Notes: generated from the letters alone by a model not told the origin. 64,000 nucleotides of DNA from UMGS1002 sp964570825 (GCA_964570825.1 CAZMZJ010000007.1:47624-111623), one strand, 5' to 3'; shown: positions 1 through 8,166, counted from the first letter of the stretch. Numbers and translations are program-made.

Positions 1-94
1 CGTCGTCCTTGTATGATACTATGACATAATTGGGATTGTCAGTCGCGTATACCTTTTTTGCTTTTCCCTCGTAGATCTGTTCTCTCTTTTCCAT
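1..94 (-). CDS. purC: Phosphoribosylaminoimidazole-succinocarboxamide (SAICAR) synthase, N-terminal fragment
   Basis: The first 31 codons are present and the rest lies beyond the left edge. The translation begins MEKREQIYEGKAKKVYATD, the conserved opening of PurC, whose IYEGKAK segment belongs to the N-terminal ATP-grasp-like fold. The enzyme joins CAIR and aspartate in purine synthesis. The ATG lies 22 bases after the stop of purE, so the two are one purine transcript under the upstream ZTP riboswitch. The rest of the gene cannot be assessed. Confidence 0.9.
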   Translation of the reverse strand, partial: MEKREQIYEGKAKKVYATDNPNYVIVSYKDD

Positions 95-116
95 AATCAA
101 TGCTCCTTTTTAGGTG

Positions 117-614
117 TTATTTCTTATTGATTTCTGCTTCAACGGCAAGATTTTTTTCAAGCACCTTCGCGCTGTCCGCAGCTCTTTTGTCCGCAAGCTT
201 TTTTGCAAGGCTCTCGTCAGACAGCGAAAGTATTTCAATCGACAGAAGAGCGGCATTGACCGCACCATCAACCGCAACTGTGGCCACCGGTACACCGGAG
301 GGCATCTGCACAGTTGAAAGAAGTGCGTCAACACCGCCTAAGTTGCCCGACTTTACAGGTATACCGATGACTGGCAGCGTGGTGTTCGCAGCTATGGCGC
401 CGGCAAGATGAGCCGCCATGCCGGCCGCGGCTATAATGACTCCGAAATCGTTTTCACGGGCCGATATGCAGAAATCTCTAACCTTTTCGGGCGTGCGGTG
501 CGCCGACCATACATGCGCCTCGAACGGCACGCCGAAAGCGTCCAGCGTTTCCGCCGCCTTCTTAACAATCGGCAGGTCGCTGTCGCTTCCCATAATAAGT
601 GCAACTTTCTTCAT
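117..614 (-). CDS. purE: N5-carboxyaminoimidazole ribonucleotide mutase (PurE class I)
   Basis: 165 residues, normal length for bacterial class I PurE. The enzyme moves the carboxylate of N5-CAIR to carbon 4 to give CAIR in de novo purine synthesis. Visible signatures are the phosphate-binding GSDSD at residues 9-13, SAHRTP at 37-42 carrying the catalytic histidine (His39), and the C-terminal GVPVATVAVDGA segment at 107-118. It is first in a purE-purC unit (class I PurE normally works with PurK, not seen here). A consensus promoter and a ZTP riboswitch with an overlapping terminator lie upstream, so expression should rise when ZTP accumulates. Confidence 0.97.
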   Translation of the reverse strand: MKKVALIMGSDSDLPIVKKAAETLDAFGVPFEAHVWSAHRTPEKVRDFCISARENDFGVIIAAAGMAAHLAGAIAANTTLPVIGIPVKSGNLGGVDALLSTVQMPSGVPVATVAVDGAVNAALLSIEILSLSDESLAKKLADKRAADSAKVLEKNLAVEAEINKK

Positions 615-690
615 CCTGTTTCTCCATCAAATAAAGTTTTATACTGATTTCTAAAAATTCCGGGGCGGCGTCCCGCAGTCATCCTTTATA

Positions 691-737
691 AAAAACCAAA
701 AAGGGCGCACTTGCTCCATAAAAAAGTAAGTGCGCCC
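691..737 (-). terminator. Intrinsic terminator of the ZTP riboswitch expression platform
   Basis: On the minus strand a perfect 10-bp stem (GGGCGCACTT at 737-728 pairing with 712-703) is followed by two U-rich runs. The 5' arm of the stem is the conserved 3' end of the riboswitch aptamer, so aptamer folding and terminator folding exclude each other. Ligand binding should therefore switch purE-purC on. Confidence 0.8.
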
Positions 738-805
738 AGACGGTCGGCTTTTGTCGTTTTCCGCTTCTCGGTGGTGCTCCACCATTACCCGTCAGTCACG
801 GAAAA
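731..805 (-). promoter_or_regulatory. ZTP (pfl motif) riboswitch controlling purE-purC
   Basis: The minus strand carries CCGTGACTGACGGG near the 5' side, then a GGTGGAGCACC hairpin arm, and CCGTCTGGGCGC at the 3' side. These correspond to the conserved halves of the pfl/ZTP aptamer (GUGACUGGCG and GCCGCCUGGGC in the consensus). ZTP riboswitches are known to sit upstream of purine genes in Firmicutes and to activate them when 10-formyl-THF is short. Position after a consensus promoter and overlap with a terminator fit a transcriptional ON switch. The identification is by motif reading; a covariance-model search was not possible. Confidence 0.85.
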
Positions 806-848
806 CGTTATTAAGAACTGCCGTGCGGCGGCTCCCTTTTACATTGAA

Positions 849-877
849 ATTATACCATAACAATATTTTGCTGTCAA
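849..877 (-). promoter_or_regulatory. Sigma-A promoter of purE-purC
   Basis: Minus-strand TTGACA (877-872), a 17-base spacer ending in TATGG, and TATAAT (854-849). Both hexamers are perfect, and an extended TG precedes the -10. The transcript would start near 842 and immediately encode the ZTP aptamer. Confidence 0.85.
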
Positions 878-993
878 CTGTCTGCCGGTATTCACACATC
901 CAAATTACGACAGCGCGCACAAGCGTTTTTTCGTGTATTTTGTCTATTCTGCGAAAAGGCATGAAAATTATCATTAAATCACTGTCATCCCGC

Positions 994-1022
994 TTGATTT
1001 ATCGCGGCGGCGATATTATAAT
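994..1022 (+). promoter_or_regulatory. Sigma-A-like promoter of the phosphopantetheinyl transferase gene
   Basis: TTGATT at 994-999, a 17-base spacer, and a perfect TATAAT at 1017-1022. The predicted start near 1029 lies downstream of the ATG at 1021, which argues for the GTG at 1069 as the translation start. Confidence 0.55.
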
Positions 1023-1068
1023 GAATTTAATGATATGGCGTCAAAAGCGCGGATGGAGGCGATTTGGT

Positions 1069-1716
1069 GTGACCGAAATATATTTTACAGATGTGACGCC
1101 GCTTAACGATGCCGCACTTTTTGAGAGAGTCGTCTCGCGTCTGTCAGCTGAAAGAGAAAAAAAGGCGTCTTCCTGCCACCTTGAACGCGACCGCAACCTT
1201 TCAGCCGGCGCCTCCTATCTTCTTTCTCTTGCGCTTGCAAAACACGGAATCGACGAAAAATCCGTCGGTTATGTTTACAACAGCTGCGGGAAACCGCGCC
1301 TTGCCGATTATCCGGATATTTCTTTCTCTTTGTCACATTCCGGCTCGATGGCGATGTGCGCACTGACAGGTTCGGGAGAGGTCGGCTGCGACATAGAGTC
1401 TCCGTCACATCACGGCTTCGCCGCGGCAAAACGCTTCTTCTGCCGCAGCGAATATCTCTATGTAACTGAATCCGCCGATCCCGAGGGCGAGTTCAGGCGT
1501 TTATGGACGCTTAAGGAAAGCTATATAAAAGCGCTCGGCACCGGTCTTAAAACAGCGCTTTCCTCATTTGAAATCATTCCGTCAAAACCGCCGCACATAA
1601 AGGGCAACGATAAATACCATTTCGCCGAATTTCTCGTCAGCGGATACTCGGCGGCCGTGTGCTGCACCGACCGGACGTTTTTGGCCCCCGAAATTATAAA
1701 TTTGAGCAATATATAA
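1069..1716 (+). CDS. 4'-phosphopantetheinyl transferase, Sfp/AcpT superfamily
   Basis: 215 residues from a GTG start. It transfers the phosphopantetheine arm of CoA to a serine on acyl or peptidyl carrier proteins. The core motifs are GCDIE at 106-110 (Mg-binding Asp and Glu) and WTLKESYIKA at 146-155, with SFSLSHSG before them at 85-92. Length and motifs match Sfp-type enzymes rather than the shorter AcpS. The GTG is chosen because GGAGG (1055-1059) lies nine bases upstream and because the in-frame ATG at 1021 falls inside the -10 element. No carrier-protein or synthase genes are nearby, so its partner is unknown. Confidence 0.88.
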   Translation: MTEIYFTDVTPLNDAALFERVVSRLSAEREKKASSCHLERDRNLSAGASYLLSLALAKHGIDEKSVGYVYNSCGKPRLADYPDISFSLSHSGSMAMCALTGSGEVGCDIESPSHHGFAAAKRFFCRSEYLYVTESADPEGEFRRLWTLKESYIKALGTGLKTALSSFEIIPSKPPHIKGNDKYHFAEFLVSGYSAAVCCTDRTFLAPEIINLSNI

Positions 1717-1775
1717 CAAGTCGCCGCGCGGCATTGACTGCCGTGCGGTATTTATTTTCGAATGCTGTTTTTCTA

Positions 1776-1804
1776 TTGACAAAACGCGCGAACGATGTTA
1801 CAAT
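1776..1804 (+). promoter_or_regulatory. Sigma-A promoter of the SLC13-type permease
   Basis: TTGACA at 1776-1781, a 17-base spacer, and TACAAT at 1799-1804. The transcript would start about 38 bases before the ATG at 1849. Confidence 0.75.
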
Positions 1805-1848
1805 TATCGCGTTTGTCATACTTTATAATTATTTGGGAGCTTAGAACA

Positions 1849-3042
1849 ATGAGCAGGCTGTCTGCCACGGCAGACTTTATAAAACCCGACGGCATCCGGA
1901 AACCGGAACCCGTATTGCAGAAAATCAGCGCGGCGCTTCGCAAAAACTTTATGGCAGCCGTTGCCGTCTCCTTAGCTGTAATAACATCTTTTATCATTCC
2001 CCCAGACAGAACCTATCTCGGCTATTTCGACTGGAAAACCCTCTCGTGCCTGTTTCTGACTCTTGCGGTTATCTGCGCGCTGAAAAACATACGCTTTTTC
2101 ACGGTGCTCGCGCGCCGCATCGTCAGTCTTGCGGGAAATCTGCAGACAGCCGTGCTCGCCCTGGTTTACATAACCTTTATCGGTTCAATGTTCCTCGCGA
2201 ACGACATGGCGCTTCTCACATTCCTTCCGCTCGGCTATATCCTGCTTGAGGAAACAGGAAAACAGAAAAAGATGGCTTTCACTTTCATAATGCAGAATAT
2301 CGCCGCAAACCTCGGCGGAATGCTGACTCCCTTCGGCAACCCCCAAAACCTTTATCTTTACTCAAAATTCAGCATCCCGACCGGTGAGTTCATGGCCGTC
2401 ATGGCAATTCCGTTTGGGACGTCTGTATTTATAATAACCCTGCTTTGCCTTACGATGGTCAAAAAAGAGCCCATTACTCTTCAGAACGAAGCTGAGGTAA
2501 AGCTTCCGTTGTGGCGCAGCATTCTATACCTTGTGCTGTTTGTCTATTCAATTCTGATAGTCTTCCGCTTCATTCCCTACTGGACAGGTCTTATTATTGT
2601 GCCTGCCGTGCTGCTTTTCGCCGACAAGCGCGCCTTGGCTATGGTCGATTACCCGCTCCTTCTTACTTTCTTCTGCTTCTTCATCTTTGCCGGCAATATG
2701 TCGCGTATCGAGGCTGTCAACACGTTATTGTCATCTCTGCTCGAAAAAAACACTCTCGTCGTTTCTGCTCTTTCCTGCCAGTTCATAAGCAACGTCCCCT
2801 CCGCAATCCTGCTCTCGCGTTTCACCGACAACTGGCGCGAGCTGCTTGTGGGAGTCAATATCGGCGGAACCGGAACGCTTATAGCTTCGCTGGCAAGTCT
2901 TATTACTTTCCGTGAGTATACCTCTCATAACAAGGGACTTACCGGCAGATACATAGCCCAGTTTTCGGCTTTCAACTTTGGATTTTTATTTATCCTGATG
3001 ATAATTTCTGTACTCTTCCTTCAGGTGTTCCCGATATTTTAA
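1849..3042 (+). CDS. SLC13/ArsB-NhaD-type (ion transporter superfamily) permease
   Basis: 397 residues with about eleven hydrophobic segments from residue 33 to the C-terminus, so an integral cytoplasmic-membrane transporter. FLANDMALLTFLPLG (116-130) and TPFGNPQNLYLY (160-171), with SNVPSAILLS in the second half, resemble the inverted-repeat NP/NVP motifs of the anion transporter clan that includes SLC13, ArsB and YbiR. The substrate (dicarboxylate, arsenite or other anion) cannot be read from sequence. ATG 1849 is supported by GGGAG nine bases upstream and by the promoter at 1776-1804. An AEC permease follows 54 bases later and may be cotranscribed. Confidence 0.75.
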   Translation: MSRLSATADFIKPDGIRKPEPVLQKISAALRKNFMAAVAVSLAVITSFIIPPDRTYLGYFDWKTLSCLFLTLAVICALKNIRFFTVLARRIVSLAGNLQTAVLALVYITFIGSMFLANDMALLTFLPLGYILLEETGKQKKMAFTFIMQNIAANLGGMLTPFGNPQNLYLYSKFSIPTGEFMAVMAIPFGTSVFIITLLCLTMVKKEPITLQNEAEVKLPLWRSILYLVLFVYSILIVFRFIPYWTGLIIVPAVLLFADKRALAMVDYPLLLTFFCFFIFAGNMSRIEAVNTLLSSLLEKNTLVVSALSCQFISNVPSAILLSRFTDNWRELLVGVNIGGTGTLIASLASLITFREYTSHNKGLTGRYIAQFSAFNFGFLFILMIISVLFLQVFPIF

Positions 3043-3096
3043 TATAAATTCAGCCCCGGTCACGCCCTGTCACCACATTCCACGAAAGGTTTTCCA

Positions 3097-4053
3097 ATGA
3101 AAATATTCTACACAGTCCTCACTACAACAGCCATAATGATGACTCTTATGGCGATTGGCTATTTTCTGGGACGCAAAAAGCTGGTCAGCGACAAAATCGG
3201 CCGTGATCTCGGAGTGCTTGAAGTCAGGCTGTTTCTTCCGGCTTACCTGTTCATTATGCTTGCCGAGAATGTGGTGCCGGAAAAAATCAGCGTCAATATG
3301 CAATATCTCCTGTACGGGACGATTTTCTTCTGCGCGTTGTGTATTCTCACTTTCCTTGCCTCACGCATATATCCCGGAAACCGGCTTGCAAGGCTGATGT
3401 TCTTTTACATAATGCTTTACCCGAACTTCGGATATTTCGGCTACCCTGTGATTGAAGCAGCTTTCGGCAAGGAAGTGCTCTCTCAGTATATTATTTTCGT
3501 TCTTCCCTTCACCTTTGCGGTAAACACGCACGGCGCCTATATGCTGACAACCTCGCGAAGCCGGACAGAGGGTGAAAAAAGCAAATTTTCATTTCAAAAT
3601 CTGAAAACAATTCCCTATGAGGTCATTATCGCTGTTATACTCGGCACAGCCGTTGGCCTGCTGGGCATTAAGCTTCCCTCTGCTGTGTCTGGATTCTTCA
3701 GTTTTACCGGGGCCTGCATGAGTCCGGTTTCAATGCTGCTTGCCGGTTTCATATTATCAGCGCTTCCGCTCAAGCAGCTGTTCCGCTCGGCGCAATCATA
3801 TATCGTTAATGCGATAAAGCTTGTTTTAATGCCTATTTCAGTATTTGTCATTCTTTATCTTATCGGCGTCCGCGGTTATCCTCTGGCTTTCATGGTGATT
3901 TTCAACGCTCTGCCTATAGGAATGAACGTGGTGATTTTCGCCAAACCCGAACAGCCGGATTATGTCAGCACCGGAGTGTCTTGCTTCATTTCGTATATCC
4001 TCGCCTTGCTGACCGTCCCGGCGACCTTCGGCTTACTTTCACGCTTTCTGTAA
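3097..4053 (+). CDS. Auxin efflux carrier (AEC) family permease
   Basis: 318 residues with about ten membrane segments, typical of bacterial AEC proteins (malonate, malate or other organic acid carriers). The N-terminal half has IGYFLGRKKL and GYFGYPVIEAAFG; the C-terminal half has a PIGMNVVIFA segment. These are usual in the family. It follows the SLC13-type permease by 54 bases, with AAAGG before the ATG, and a strong hairpin ends the transcript. Two organic-anion-type permeases in tandem suggest related substrates, but none can be assigned. Confidence 0.85.
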   Translation: MKIFYTVLTTTAIMMTLMAIGYFLGRKKLVSDKIGRDLGVLEVRLFLPAYLFIMLAENVVPEKISVNMQYLLYGTIFFCALCILTFLASRIYPGNRLARLMFFYIMLYPNFGYFGYPVIEAAFGKEVLSQYIIFVLPFTFAVNTHGAYMLTTSRSRTEGEKSKFSFQNLKTIPYEVIIAVILGTAVGLLGIKLPSAVSGFFSFTGACMSPVSMLLAGFILSALPLKQLFRSAQSYIVNAIKLVLMPISVFVILYLIGVRGYPLAFMVIFNALPIGMNVVIFAKPEQPDYVSTGVSCFISYILALLTVPATFGLLSRFL

Positions 4054-4068
4054 CACGATAATACAATC

Positions 4069-4107
4069 GCCGCCTGCGGATATTTCTTTCCGCAGGCGGC
4101 TCTTCAT
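4069..4107. terminator. Terminator between convergent genes
   Basis: A perfect 12-bp stem (4069-4080 with 4089-4100) and an 8-base loop, followed on the plus strand by a T-rich tract. It serves the AEC permease and may stop the opposing transcript too. Confidence 0.8.
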
Positions 4108-5559
4108 TTATTTTTCTTGTCCGGCTTCTTCCATCACCTGTTTGAAATTGGCAAACGATTCCTTTGTGAATCTGATTTCGCGCGTTTCGTCGCCCTTCAT
4201 ATACATGAGCACTACACACTCGGCGCCATCCTCAATCTTATCAAATCTGAATCCGCTGACGTCGCCGAACGGTATTGCCGCCGACCTTACGCCGCGTCCC
4301 GCTTCGGCCTGCCCCAGATCGTTAAGAAAACATATCGTATCGTTGTCAACCCAGACATCGAACAGGTCGCCTGACATTCCTGTGACCTGAAGGGTTTCGT
4401 CAGGCCTATTGTGAGCCGCAGCAAATCTGACGTATTTCAGCTCGACCAAAGATATTTCGCCGGCGTCCGCTTTTGACGTTATAGCTTTTGCATCCAATTC
4501 CGCTTCGCCTACATTTGCAGCCGAAACCTTCCCTGAGGGCTCATCCTTGACGGCCTCTTCCGTCTCTTCTCTGGAAGCGGCAACCTCATTAACGGCAGTC
4601 TTTTCCGACGGCTTTTCAGTTCCGCTATTATCTTTGCTGATTTCTTCAGGCTCCGCAGATTTGTCTTCAGCAGCGGAGGTCTTCTCCTGACGCGCGTCAT
4701 CCTCCGTATAAGGCATGTACTCTGCCTTGTCCGCAGCATCGTCCGGAATACTGTCGTCCCGGCAGCCTTCTGAAGTCTGTATTCCGTCAGGTTCCGGCGC
4801 GCTGTCCTGCACGGGTTTAATATTTTCCTCACCGGTGCTGCCGGAACCGGCCTCCGGCGTCGTGCCTTCGTCCGTATCGTTATCAGCACCGCTGTCGCCG
4901 CCGGAGTCGATTATTTCAAAATACATATATTTTGCAAAGCTGAATCCGTCAAAAAGATACAGTAGCATAACAAGAACAGCTATTGAATCCAGCCCTTCAA
5001 AAATTCCTTTAAGCGTTCCGGTCACGCCTGTCGCATTGACACTATTTATTATAAGCATGACAAGCGCATAAAGAATACGGTAGAGCGCGCCGCAGTAAAC
5101 AAGCCAGTACTTAACCGGATGGTCGTCTGTCATCAGCTGGTCATATATTAGCGTGCCGTAAAGCGCAAGCGCCGATATGAGTCCGAGTATGGCGAGCGCA
5201 GCTCCGACGCCCGACACGCCGATGAATCCTGTTACTGAGAGGATTATACAGAACACCGAATAGGCGATAAGTATCATCGACCGCCCGCGTACTACATAAA
5301 AACGGTCGCTCACGGTAAGCAGCAGCACAAACAAAAACGACACTATCCCGACCGTCAAAGACATAATTATCGCTCCGGCCTTGCCCTCAATGATCGAATT
5401 GACAATGTCAAGGACCATAAATACAGCCGAGAAAAGGACCGCTGCGATAAACACCGCGGTCTCGCTCTTTGATTCGTTCAGAAACAGTCTTCCGGCTATC
5501 CCGGATAACAACTTCCGAACATGGGATTTATTTTTTATGATTTTTTCTTGATTGTTCAT
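4108..5559 (-). CDS. Membrane protein of unknown function with long acidic linker and C-terminal soluble domain
   Basis: 483 residues; I do not recognise the family. Residues 34-210 hold about six hydrophobic segments grouped like a multispan membrane domain. Residues 218 to about 370 are low-complexity, rich in Asp, Glu, Ser, Thr and Ala, and probably disordered. Residues 370-483 look like a compact beta-rich domain (for example TLQVTGMSGDLFDVWVDND). The ATG at 5559 is preferred over one nine bases upstream because AAGGG lies nine bases before it. It follows the pseudouridine synthase by 34 bases and is likely cotranscribed. A sensory or envelope role is possible but not supported by any motif. 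Confidence 0.8.
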   Translation of the reverse strand: MNNQEKIIKNKSHVRKLLSGIAGRLFLNESKSETAVFIAAVLFSAVFMVLDIVNSIIEGKAGAIIMSLTVGIVSFLFVLLLTVSDRFYVVRGRSMILIAYSVFCIILSVTGFIGVSGVGAALAILGLISALALYGTLIYDQLMTDDHPVKYWLVYCGALYRILYALVMLIINSVNATGVTGTLKGIFEGLDSIAVLVMLLYLFDGFSFAKYMYFEIIDSGGDSGADNDTDEGTTPEAGSGSTGEENIKPVQDSAPEPDGIQTSEGCRDDSIPDDAADKAEYMPYTEDDARQEKTSAAEDKSAEPEEISKDNSGTEKPSEKTAVNEVAASREETEEAVKDEPSGKVSAANVGEAELDAKAITSKADAGEISLVELKYVRFAAAHNRPDETLQVTGMSGDLFDVWVDNDTICFLNDLGQAEAGRGVRSAAIPFGDVSGFRFDKIEDGAECVVLMYMKGDETREIRFTKESFANFKQVMEEAGQEK

Positions 5560-5593
5560 TTGCATCATCCCTTGTTTATTGTTAAGCCCTGTT

Positions 5594-6316
5594 TTACAGA
5601 TTAGTCATAATTTGATCACCTGTGCCGAAGGCCTGCCACGGATACCCGTCAGGCGGGGCTTTTTTTATATCCACGAGCTTGCCTGTCGCAGGGTCGGTGA
5701 ATGCAAGGCGAGCCGACCAGAGCGCAATAACGCCTTTTCCGGCTCTCTCTCCTGTTCCCGTTCTCACCCGGCTTCCGTATCTCGCGTCTCCCCACAGCGG
5801 CATTTTCCTTGACGAAAACTGTGCGCGTATCTGGTGCGTCCGTCCGGTTATGAGCCGGATGCGCAACAGCGACAGCCTGCCTTCTCCCTCACCGTCGCCT
5901 GCCGTGCCGCAAAGACGGTATTCGAGCCTTGCCTCTCGGACACCCCGGCGAACACGGTCCACAATATACGTTTTATTGCTTCTCTGATCATGATAAAGCA
6001 GGTCGCAGAGCTCCCCCGACGCAGCGTCCGGAACTCCGTGAACGACAGCAAGGTATTCCTTTTCAATTTTTCTGCCGCTTATCTGCGCTGTTAGCTCAGC
6101 CGCAGACTTAGTCCCGATCGCAAAAACCATAAGGCCCCCGACCTCTTTATCCAGCCGGTGAACCGCCATCACCTGACCCTTGATGCCGGCTGCTTCAAGA
6201 TAGCCCGAAACAAGGCGCGGCATTGAATTCTCTCCCGCGTCTTCAGAAACAACTCCCGCAGGTTTTACACATACCACAGCCCCGCTGCTGATATATACTA
6301 TTTCAGGTGCATTCAT
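5594..6316 (-). CDS. RluA/RluD-family pseudouridine synthase without S4 domain
   Basis: 240 residues. It should isomerise uridine to pseudouridine in rRNA or tRNA. The catalytic motif HRLDKEVGGL is at 53-62 with the nucleophilic Asp56, and the later RLITGRTHQIRAQF segment contains the conserved RTHQIR. No N-terminal S4 RNA-binding domain is present, which explains a length shorter than RluD and resembles the compact RluA-like proteins of Firmicutes. The exact target is not predictable. It lies 42 bases after a Dabb gene and 34 before an unknown membrane protein, all on the same strand. The ribosome-binding site is weak. Confidence 0.9.
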   Translation of the reverse strand: MNAPEIVYISSGAVVCVKPAGVVSEDAGENSMPRLVSGYLEAAGIKGQVMAVHRLDKEVGGLMVFAIGTKSAAELTAQISGRKIEKEYLAVVHGVPDAASGELCDLLYHDQRSNKTYIVDRVRRGVREARLEYRLCGTAGDGEGEGRLSLLRIRLITGRTHQIRAQFSSRKMPLWGDARYGSRVRTGTGERAGKGVIALWSARLAFTDPATGKLVDIKKAPPDGYPWQAFGTGDQIMTNL

Positions 6317-6358
6317 GCTGGTATAATTATTGTCTGTCGTCCACCCCGGACGGCTTTT

Positions 6359-6667
6359 TCAGTCGGCAATGTCACAGTCGACAACCGCGCGCGCTGTCTT
6401 TACCTTTGCGACATACTCCGAGACCTTCTTGTGTTCGGGGTGATTTTTGTAAAGCTCAAGCTCCGCCATGGATTCAAACTCAGTAAGAAGCAGCATGTCA
6501 TACGACATATCCGTATGAGCTATGTCGGCGCCGATCTCCATGCGCTTTATCTGCGGGATAATCGGTCGTAAAGCATATAGATGCTCGGTGACATACTTCA
6601 TATTCTCGCTTTTCGTCCTGCCCTCGGCAAAATCCGCAAATTTCCACATCACAACGTGTCTTATCAT
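6359..6667 (-). CDS. Dabb (stress-responsive alpha-beta barrel) domain protein
   Basis: 102 residues forming one ferredoxin-like Dabb domain. The opening MIRHVVMWKFADFAEG and the central YDMLLLTEFESMAELELY are characteristic, as is the HPEHKKVSEYV segment. Members form dimeric barrels; roles range from cyclases to uncharacterised stress proteins, and nothing here identifies a substrate. First gene of a probable three-gene unit, with a promoter at 6915-6943 and a leader of about 240 bases. Confidence 0.9.
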   Translation of the reverse strand: MIRHVVMWKFADFAEGRTKSENMKYVTEHLYALRPIIPQIKRMEIGADIAHTDMSYDMLLLTEFESMAELELYKNHPEHKKVSEYVAKVKTARAVVDCDIAD

Positions 6668-6908
6668 TTTAACACCTCAAGCCGCCTGCGGCGGCGCAAA
6701 TAAAATCAGAATTTTCCGTGCCGGCAACAGCCGGCGCAGCGGCAAATCAACAAATCTTAAAACCGGCAAAAACGCGGCGCCGTCCTCTTTGATAAAATCA
6801 GCTGAATATTCATCACTCTGATAACTGAAATATCAATCGCGCTTTCTTGCTATCTTGTATTATTGCCTCACGAGCGCTTCGCTTTTTATAAATTGTATAA
6901 AAATTACA
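6668..6908 (-). other. Long untranslated leader of the Dabb operon
   Basis: Between the predicted start near 6908 and the ATG at 6667 lie about 240 non-coding bases. Reading the minus strand I see a GCCGGC...GCCGGC hairpin around 6726-6741, a GCCGCC...GGCGGC inverted repeat around 6680-6695, and a possible 18-codon reading frame beginning MNIQLILSKRTAP. I do not recognise a known riboswitch class. Confidence 0.35.
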
Positions 6909-6914
6909 CACAAT

Positions 6915-6943
6915 ATCATATCACACCCGCCTGTCAATGTCAA
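6915..6943 (-). promoter_or_regulatory. Sigma-A promoter of the Dabb operon
   Basis: Minus-strand TTGACA (6943-6938), a 17-base spacer ending in TGTGA, and TATGAT (6920-6915). A second TTGACA lies directly downstream of the first. Confidence 0.75.
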
Positions 6944-7004
6944 CGCCCGCCGGAATTTTTGCCATAAAATGCTGCCGCGGAGAATGTGTCCGGTACCGGC
7001 TCAA

Positions 7005-7037
7005 AAAAGAAGCGCCGTCATAAACGGCGCTTCTTTT
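7005..7037. terminator. Bidirectional terminator after the trigger-factor-like lipoprotein gene
   Basis: A stem of about 12 bp (AAGAAGCGCCGT pairing with ACGGCGCTTCTT) with a short AT-rich loop, flanked by A-run and T-run on the two sides. It sits 20 bases beyond the stop of the gene at 7057. Confidence 0.8.
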
Positions 7038-7056
7038 ACACTGATTTTCCGCAGAT

Positions 7057-8166
7057 TTATTTTGCGACATCCGCCCAAATGAACAGCTGCTTGAGAACCT
7101 TGTCCCAAAGCAGGCATTCGGTTATATAATCCTTTCCGTAATACGCCTCAAGCTGCGCTACTGTCGCTCCGGCCTGTTCGGCATATCCCGCCGCTCCGCT
7201 TGCGTATTCGGAGTCTGATATTGAAAACCCCTCGGCCTTCACTATTGAATAAAATACAAGATCCTCTTTCGTATAGCTGCGAGCCGACTCCATCATGCTT
7301 TCCTCGGTCACTCCCATGTAGCTTAGCATCGTGTTATAGTCAATCGAATTGCTGGCGGCATAACTTTCATACTGGCTCTTCTGCGCGTTAAAATAGTACA
7401 GCACCTGCTGCTGTGGATACTGTATAACTTCTGCATTTTCCACTATGCGCTGCCATAGCTCGGTATAGGCTTCGTTCTCGGCTTCGGCGGCAAGGTCGGC
7501 TTCAAGTTTTGCGCGGTAATACTCCTTGAACGCCTCCACGGTGGTATATTCGCCGTTTGTATATTTGACCACAAATTCATCATTCAGCTCGGGAACCATG
7601 TATTCTCCATGCACATAGTTAACAGTTACATTGAATGTCACTGCTTTCCCTGCCAGGTCTTCGTAATAATCCGCCGGAAATGTCAGGTTCAGAGTTACCG
7701 TCGTACCGGGCATAACGCCAACAAGACCCTCGGCAAAACCGTCTATGTAGCCGCTGTTCTCAGAAAGCTCAAGCGTCTGGTCCTCGGCGGAACCCCCGTC
7801 AAACTTTTTTCCGTCAATATATCCTTCATAGTCAATATTGACAGTATCACCCGGAACCGGCGCGCGATCGGTGACCTGCTCGTAATATCCGTTTTCCGAA
7901 AGAAGCTCGTTAAGCGACTGGTTGAAGTCATCGTCGGTAAGTTCGGGAACATCGACGGTTATCGCAATGCCCTTGTATTGTCCGAGCTTTATATATTGTG
8001 TAAGGTCAGCATTGTAGAAATCCATCGCGTCGCTTGCCGCATTTGTTTCAGCTGCCGTTTCGTTATCTTTATCTTTCCGGAACAGCTTCGAAAGCTGGCA
8101 CGATGCAAGCGCGCCGGCGCAGAGTATGACCGCCACGGCAAGGGCGAGCAGCTTGTTAATTTTCAT
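7057..8166 (-). CDS. Trigger-factor-like peptidyl-prolyl isomerase lipoprotein
   Basis: 369 residues with an N-terminal signal and lipobox LASC, Cys23 being the lipidation site, so it is predicted to be anchored outside the cytoplasmic membrane. Residues of about 100-190 form an FKBP-type domain (PVPGDTVNIDYEGYIDGKKF, then GVMPGTTVTLNLTFP). The remaining 180 residues are helical and resemble the C-terminal chaperone arms of trigger factor. The ribosome-binding N-terminal domain of trigger factor is missing and replaced by an acidic Asn/Thr-rich linker. This suggests a secreted-protein foldase rather than a ribosome-bound one. AAGGAG precedes the ATG. It lies downstream of yceD-rpmF, separated by a possible terminator. 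Confidence 0.88.
   Translation of the reverse strand: MKINKLLALAVAVILCAGALASCQLSKLFRKDKDNETAAETNAASDAMDFYNADLTQYIKLGQYKGIAITVDVPELTDDDFNQSLNELLSENGYYEQVTDRAPVPGDTVNIDYEGYIDGKKFDGGSAEDQTLELSENSGYIDGFAEGLVGVMPGTTVTLNLTFPADYYEDLAGKAVTFNVTVNYVHGEYMVPELNDEFVVKYTNGEYTTVEAFKEYYRAKLEADLAAEAENEAYTELWQRIVENAEVIQYPQQQVLYYFNAQKSQYESYAASNSIDYNTMLSYMGVTEESMMESARSYTKEDLVFYSIVKAEGFSISDSEYASGAAGYAEQAGATVAQLEAYYGKDYITECLLWDKVLKQLFIWADVAK

Noticed and set aside
961..1068. Upstream starts (ATG 961 or 1021) for the phosphopantetheinyl transferase
   Set aside because: ATG 1021 lies in the -10 element and neither has a ribosome-binding site; GTG 1069 has GGAGG at proper spacing and gives the family length.
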